Positions 25,450 through 29,336 of a DNA stretch of 29,336 nucleotides are shown here, in pieces. Below the pieces are notes generated by a model. It saw nothing but the letters and a program-made list of their open reading frames with translations, had not been told where the DNA came from and did no database searches. The DNA is taken from contig JAFSUU010000068.1 in NCBI GenBank assembly GCA_017445115.1, positions 1-29,336 on the forward strand. Reading direction: 5' to 3'. Each line of letters begins with the position of its first letter. Position 1 is the first letter of the stretch. The DNA is from Clostridia bacterium. GTDB taxonomy: Bacteria; Bacillota_A; Clostridia; Oscillospirales; CAG-272. Made by a program: the position numbers and the translations under genes.

Positions 25450-26610
25450 TCAGGCTTTGTTCATCGCTTCAAGAGCGCCCTGGTGTACGAGTTTTCCGTC
25501 TATAGTTGTGAGTATCCCGCGGACGATATCGTCGTTCATATCGAGTTCGATCTTCGCGTCCTTGGAGAGATATTTCACAAGGTTGTAAATATTCTGCGCG
25601 AACATCCACGTCGAGCTTGTCGGCAGCATACCCGGAATATTCTTGATGCCCTCGATCGTGACCTTGTGCTTTACGGCGGTCTCGCCGGGAGCCGTGATCT
25701 CGCAGTTGCCGCCCTGGTCGATCGAAATGTCGACTATGACGGAGCCCGGCTTCATAGATTTGACCATCTCTTCGGTGATGAGAACGGGAGCGAGCTTCGA
25801 GGGTACGAGCGCGGAGCAGAAGATGATATCCATCTCTTTGACGACGTCCTTCAGATGTTCCCTCTCTGTGAGGATCATCTCCTCGGAGAGCGCGTTTGCG
25901 TAGCCGCCCTGACCGACTGCCGCTTCAGCGGGAACGCCGGTGTCGACGATCTTTGCGCCGAGGCTCTTCGCCTGTTCAGCCGCCGCGGGACGTATATCTG
26001 CCGCGTAAGTAACGGCGCCGAGACGCTTTGCGGTAGCGAGCGCCTGGAGACCCGCGACGCCCGTGCCGATAACGAGCACGTTGCAGGGCTTTATCATACC
26101 TACCGCGCAGAATATCTGCGGGATGAATTTCGTAAGATCGCTTGCCGCCATAAGGATGCCCTTATAGCCCGCGCAGGTGCTCATGGAAGTGAGAGCGTCC
26201 ATATTCTGCGCTCTCGAAATGCGCGGCACGCCGTCGAGCGTAAGGCTGACTATTCCGTTCGCCGCCATTTTTTTGACCATCTCGTGGTTGACCGGGGACG
26301 CGGGATGGATAAACGTGATAAGGTACTGGCCTTTATGCATCATATCCACTTCGTGACGTCCGAGTTTCTCGTTGAAGAGAGGCTCTTTGACTTTCAGGAT
26401 GATATCGCTGCGGTCGTAGAGCTCCGCGGCGTCAGATACCATTTCCGCTCCTGCGGCGGCATACTCCTCGTCGCTGAAAAATGCGAGTTCTCCCGCCGAA
26501 TTTTCAACGAGGACGGTAAATCCGTCAGCTCTCAGTTTTGCGACCGTTTCGGGGATTGCGGCGACTCTTCCCTCGCCGTGCATGATTTCCTTTGGGATAC
26601 CGATGATCAT
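25450..26610 (-). CDS. pntAA: NAD(P) transhydrogenase subunit alpha, soluble NAD-binding part
   Basis: This 386-residue peripheral subunit binds NAD(H) and passes hydride to the NADP domain of PntB. It begins MIIGIPKEIMHGEGRVAAIP, the start shared with alanine dehydrogenases. It has the nucleotide-binding motif VLVIGTGVAGLQALATAKRL and the RQD-loop-type SIDQGGNCEIT. Alanine dehydrogenase is the main alternative, but the two following transhydrogenase genes settle the call. The membrane part is absent, as expected for the split form. AAAGGA lies ten bases before the ATG. Confidence 0.95.
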   Translation of the reverse strand: MIIGIPKEIMHGEGRVAAIPETVAKLRADGFTVLVENSAGELAFFSDEEYAAAGAEMVSDAAELYDRSDIILKVKEPLFNEKLGRHEVDMMHKGQYLITFIHPASPVNHEMVKKMAANGIVSLTLDGVPRISRAQNMDALTSMSTCAGYKGILMAASDLTKFIPQIFCAVGMIKPCNVLVIGTGVAGLQALATAKRLGAVTYAADIRPAAAEQAKSLGAKIVDTGVPAEAAVGQGGYANALSEEMILTEREHLKDVVKEMDIIFCSALVPSKLAPVLITEEMVKSMKPGSVIVDISIDQGGNCEITAPGETAVKHKVTIEGIKNIPGMLPTSSTWMFAQNIYNLVKYLSKDAKIELDMNDDIVRGILTTIDGKLVHQGALEAMNKA

Positions 26611-26661
26611 AGTAAAACAGTCCTTTCATATATAAAAAATTAAAGAATTTCAATCATATTT

Positions 26662-26690
26662 ATTATATATAATCTGACTAAAAAAGTAAA
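26662..26690 (-). promoter_or_regulatory. Promoter of the transhydrogenase operon
   Basis: On the minus strand TTTACT (26685-26690) and a perfect TATAAT (26662-26667) are 17 bases apart. The leader of about 45 bases is AT-rich and shows no hairpin. Confidence 0.8.
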
Positions 26691-26741
26691 GCGGTATCGG
26701 CAAAAATTATTTGTTTTTTATAAAAATGGGGAAAAGAAAAG

Positions 26742-26772
26742 CGTGAGAACTATTTGTAAAAAAGTTCTCACG
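26742..26772. repeat. Inverted repeat in the 27-kb intergenic region
   Basis: CGTGAGAACT (26742-26751) and AGTTCTCACG (26763-26772) form a 10-bp perfect stem around an A/T loop. It lies upstream of the pnt promoter, with no gene on either immediate side to terminate. Confidence 0.85.
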
Positions 26773-26774
26773 TA

Positions 26775-26801
26775 CAGAGTGAAGACAAAGTCTTCACTCT
26801 G
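26775..26801. repeat. Perfect 12-bp hairpin with AAA loop
   Basis: CAGAGTGAAGAC (26775-26786) pairs with GTCTTCACTCTG (26790-26801). Two bases separate it from the preceding hairpin. No T run follows on either strand, so it is not a classical terminator. Confidence 0.88.
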
Positions 26802-26818
26802 ACCGGACGAAGAGAAAC

Positions 26819-27011
26819 GCCGGCAGATTTGGTGATCTCGCCGCGTCAGGCGTATAGGAATACGTCAAGCGGCGAGAGCGACGAAAAGCAATGACGGCGG
26901 GGGCTATGGGATTTGCCCATAGCCCCCGCCGCGGTGATTTCCGGCAAAGCTTTATCTTTTTATGATGTTATGCTTACTTCATAATATACACACCGTCATT
27001 GCTGCTCTGCC
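26819..27011. other. Structured non-coding element, candidate RNA or small mobile repeat
   Basis: This stretch has no credible gene but many nested inverted repeats. GGCAGA/TCTGCC (26822-26827, 27006-27011) are near the ends. AGCAATGACGG/CCGTCATTGCT (26887-26897, 26993-27003) lie inside. A hairpin with a 9-bp outer and 5-bp inner stem spans 26836-26877. A 16-bp stem (26895-26910 with 26916-26931) has loop ATTTG. GCCGG/CCGGC (26819-26823, 26941-26945) can also pair. Several of these are mutually exclusive. The arrangement fits a MITE-like or REP-like repeat, or a structured RNA. I recognise no known RNA family. Confidence 0.6.
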
Positions 27012-27030
27012 AAGTTTATCTTCGGTCTGA

Positions 27031-27089
27031 GCGGGAGGACTTTTTGTAAAAAAGTCCTCCCGCACCCTTTCAAAAAACTTTTGTAAAGG
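27031..27089 (-). terminator. Tandem hairpins downstream of the CxxC-repeat surface protein
   Basis: Read on the minus strand, the first hairpin is CCTTT...AAAGG with inner CAAAA/TTTTG (27066-27089). The second is a perfect 15-bp stem (27031-27045 with 27049-27063) with a 3-base loop. The second stem contains its own T and A runs. They begin 20 bases after the stop codon of the surface-protein gene and should end its transcript. Confidence 0.75.
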
Positions 27090-27109
27090 TCACGTATCGT
27101 TTAATTTTA

Positions 27110-29336
27110 TTATTCTTTCTGTTCCGGTTCCGCCGGTTCCTCGGGCTGTTCCGGCTCAGCGGTCGTCCCGGGCAGCGGTCCCTCGTTCTGAGGTTCGGCC
27201 GGCACGGCAGACGGTACCTCGCCCTGTGGTATCACTGTTTCTTCTTTCCCGTTTTCCTTTTCTTTCTTCTTCAGGAAGAAGACGAGGAGCACGACTCCGG
27301 CACCGAGGACGATTCCTCCTCCGATGATGAGGAAGATCCACCACGGAAATCCGCCGGAGTAGCCGCAGACGGTACATTTTCCGTTTTCAAACTTATGATC
27401 GGACGTCAGCAGTTTTTCGCCGCAGGCGCAGTCGATCCAGTGCTTTGAATCGTCATAGCCGTAAGGTCCTCCGACGTGACGCACCTTTGAGACCGGGATG
27501 GTGAGATCGGACTCGGCGACGGTCTTGAAGCCCGCCTTGGAAAGGTAGACGTTTCCTTCAGCGTCGGTGTAATACGCCTTCTTGCCCTGATCGATACATG
27601 TCGGCAGGACCATATCGTGCTTGGTCAGCGTCTTTCCGCTTCCGGCAACGACTTTGGAGCCTTTCAGGTAATGGCAGACTGTGCAGCGGTCGTCAGAACC
27701 GAACGTATGCTCTTCCGCGCCGAGATGCGCTCCGCAGGCGCAGATCGTATAGTGAAGTATCTCGTTATACCCCATCGTATCTCCGCCGACGTGGTTCGTC
27801 GGATCGACGGGCGTTCTCACCTTGTTAATGCCGACCGTGTTCTTGCCCTCCGCGTCGAGCGCTATCTCGCCGCACCCGGCGCAAAAGTAGAATTCCATGT
27901 AACCGTACGATACGCAGGTGGCATCGGCGGCGTCCTGCTTCTCAAGCTTGTGCTGATATGCCGGTACCGCCTCGTCGACCTCGTAACCGCAGTAGCAGGA
28001 TTTATGAAGAAGTCCGTCGACTCCGCATTTTTCCTTCTTCTTGATGACGGAGGTGAAGTCGTGATCCTGGAGTCCGGTCTCATAACCGCAGACGGTGCAC
28101 TTCTTTTCGTGTCCCTTTTCGGTGAACGTGTATTTATCGAACTTGTGAGCGGTCTTTCGCGTATATCCGCAGACGTTGCAGACGGGGTCGCAGTCGTTCG
28201 TGTATGTGTGAGTCGTCAGCTTCGGAATGACGACGTTCGTGGTCTCATATCCGTCAATAAACTTTCTGCCGCACGCTTTGCAGACAGAGTGAGCTTTCAT
28301 ACCCTCGGCAGCGCAGGTCGCGGGATAACCGGCAACGTACATATACTCCGTCTTGATAGGCTCATACATAAAGGCGTAGTAAGTTTCTCCGTTGTACAGC
28401 GAGATCTCCGCTCTGAAAGTACGGCCTTCGTCTGAGGCAGAAAGATCATAGGTCTTTCCGAGTCCGACAGTCTGATCCGTGTTCTCGTCGATCCAGGTCA
28501 CTCCGTACTGTCCGGCGTTGAACTGCGCTTTGTCGGCGGGAGCTAAGTCGTCGAGAAGTTCAATATGGAGCGTGCCGCCGTGGACGCAAAGATCGCCGAC
28601 GATACCCAACTGCGGGGTATCCATTCCGCAGACGGTGCAGGAGCCCTCGTAATAGTTATGTTTCGCTTCGTTGACGTGACCGCAGACGGTACAGACCTTC
28701 CAGTGCTTCGTCGAGTTGCCGTACCAGCCGTTGTAGTTGCCGTCCGACGTGTATTTATGCGAGCCGGTCTCACGCTCCATGTGAGCGTATCCGCAGAGCT
28801 TGCACTGCGTCACGGTTATCCGCTTTTCGCAGGTCACTGTCGTGTAGGTCTCGATCTCGTGCTTGCCCCATTCGCCGGTGGCGTGGCAGACCTTGCATAC
28901 CTTGTAGTGACTGTTGCCATTGAACGAATAGGTGTCCGACCACTCGTGCTTTGAAGCAAGTCCGGGACCATCTATGTCGAGCTTGTGCCCGCAGTCTTTG
29001 CAGACGTAGTGGACTGTTGTGCTCTTGCAGGTCGTATCCGTCCCCGCGATGAAGTAATGATGTATCCAGAGATAGTCCTCTCTGTAGTCGCACTCGGCGC
29101 AGACTCTTCTGTGATAAGTGCCGTCCCAGAACAGGTACTGTTCTTTATTCTTGTCGATGACGTAGCTGTCCGCTTTCTTCGGGTTGTACTTTTCCGAGAC
29201 GTACTTCATGTGGTGCTCTTTGTGCGGAGCGTTCCAGTCGATCTCGAAGGGATCGGAATAGTGCACCTTGCCCGAGCCGTCTCCGCGTCCGTCGTAAACC
29301 GCGAGGATCCAGGTCTGTTTCGTCCCCTTGGCGACG
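27110..29336 (-). CDS. Membrane-anchored surface protein with many CxxC modules (N-terminus missing)
   Basis: The reading frame is open to the right edge, so the true start lies outside; 741 residues are visible. The outside part contains about fifteen CxxC or CxCG motifs, such as CKDCGHK, CTVCGMD, CKACGRK and CTVCGYS. Each is spaced some 30-50 residues apart and usually accompanied by a His or a further Cys in an ATC...G...CxxCG pattern. A membrane helix follows near the C-terminus (WWIFLIIGGGIVLGAGVVLL), then KKKEKENGKEE and an acidic Pro-rich cytoplasmic tail. Zinc binding or disulfide-stabilised small modules are both possible. Such proteins are common on gut Clostridia and have no established role. 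The first visible GTG at 29266 is not a convincing start. Confidence 0.88.
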   Translation of the reverse strand, partial: VAKGTKQTWILAVYDGRGDGSGKVHYSDPFEIDWNAPHKEHHMKYVSEKYNPKKADSYVIDKNKEQYLFWDGTYHRRVCAECDYREDYLWIHHYFIAGTDTTCKSTTVHYVCKDCGHKLDIDGPGLASKHEWSDTYSFNGNSHYKVCKVCHATGEWGKHEIETYTTVTCEKRITVTQCKLCGYAHMERETGSHKYTSDGNYNGWYGNSTKHWKVCTVCGHVNEAKHNYYEGSCTVCGMDTPQLGIVGDLCVHGGTLHIELLDDLAPADKAQFNAGQYGVTWIDENTDQTVGLGKTYDLSASDEGRTFRAEISLYNGETYYAFMYEPIKTEYMYVAGYPATCAAEGMKAHSVCKACGRKFIDGYETTNVVIPKLTTHTYTNDCDPVCNVCGYTRKTAHKFDKYTFTEKGHEKKCTVCGYETGLQDHDFTSVIKKKEKCGVDGLLHKSCYCGYEVDEAVPAYQHKLEKQDAADATCVSYGYMEFYFCAGCGEIALDAEGKNTVGINKVRTPVDPTNHVGGDTMGYNEILHYTICACGAHLGAEEHTFGSDDRCTVCHYLKGSKVVAGSGKTLTKHDMVLPTCIDQGKKAYYTDAEGNVYLSKAGFKTVAESDLTIPVSKVRHVGGPYGYDDSKHWIDCACGEKLLTSDHKFENGKCTVCGYSGGFPWWIFLIIGGGIVLGAGVVLLVFFLKKKEKENGKEETVIPQGEVPSAVPAEPQNEGPLPGTTAEPEQPEEPAEPEQKE

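Noticed and set aside
25261..26643. A 460-codon plus-strand frame opposite pntAA
   Set aside because: Low-complexity Arg/Asp/His composition, no ribosome site, and complete overlap with a certain gene.
26611..27109. A tRNA, small gene or IS remnant in the 500-bp intergenic region
   Set aside because: No cloverleaf with an anticodon arm, no frame with a start site, and no transposase fragment could be found; only hairpins and the pnt promoter are supported.

Overview
The window looks like a chromosomal contig from an uncultured gut-type Clostridia (Bacillota). The reasons are strong AGGAGG-type ribosome binding sites, TTGACA/TATAAT promoters, hairpin terminators, a ZTP riboswitch, a fused PurL, a PurO-type IMP cyclohydrolase and single-membrane surface proteins. 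Base composition is about half G+C. All genes lie on the minus strand except two at 6.4-7.8 kb. There is no phage, IS, CRISPR, rRNA or tRNA that I can see.

Layout, left to right. 0.03-3.9 kb: an ABC-2 type exporter operon (ATPase, two permeases, a small membrane-anchored protein). 4.0-6.2 kb: a zinc-ribbon, membrane-anchored protein with an 18-bp tandem repeat. 6.4-7.8 kb (plus strand): a pyridoxamine-phosphate-oxidase-like flavoprotein and a DUF4003-like protein with an apparent one-base frameshift. 8.0-10.3 kb: a hybrid sensor histidine kinase. 10.4-22.5 kb: a ten-gene purine operon read leftwards as purE-purC-purF-purM-FNT channel-purN-purO-purH(formyltransferase only)-purD-purL. 22.5-23.7 kb: a YgjV-like membrane protein and a GNAT acetyltransferase. 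23.7-26.6 kb: a three-subunit proton-translocating transhydrogenase operon. 26.6-27.1 kb: about 500 bp of non-coding, hairpin-rich DNA. 27.1 kb to the right edge: a membrane-anchored surface protein with about fifteen CxxC/CxCG modules, cut off by the window at its N-terminus.

The most coherent system is the purine operon. A sigma-A promoter and a ZTP (pfl) riboswitch with an overlapping terminator precede purE. ZMP/ZTP accumulates when 10-formyl-tetrahydrofolate is short. The operon under its control encodes both formyl-dependent steps (PurN and AICAR formyltransferase) and a short formate/nitrite-type channel, overlapped by pur genes on both sides. This suggests that the alarm for one-carbon shortage also switches on formate uptake. 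Two enzymes are unusual. PurH is replaced by a stand-alone AICAR formyltransferase plus a PurO cyclohydrolase. PurF starts MGGFFGIS, so it lacks the class II glutaminase cysteine while keeping the PRPP loop and the cysteines expected to bind an iron-sulfur cluster.

The other candidate for undescribed biology is the structured intergenic element at 26.74-27.09 kb. All family assignments are by eye; no searches were run.
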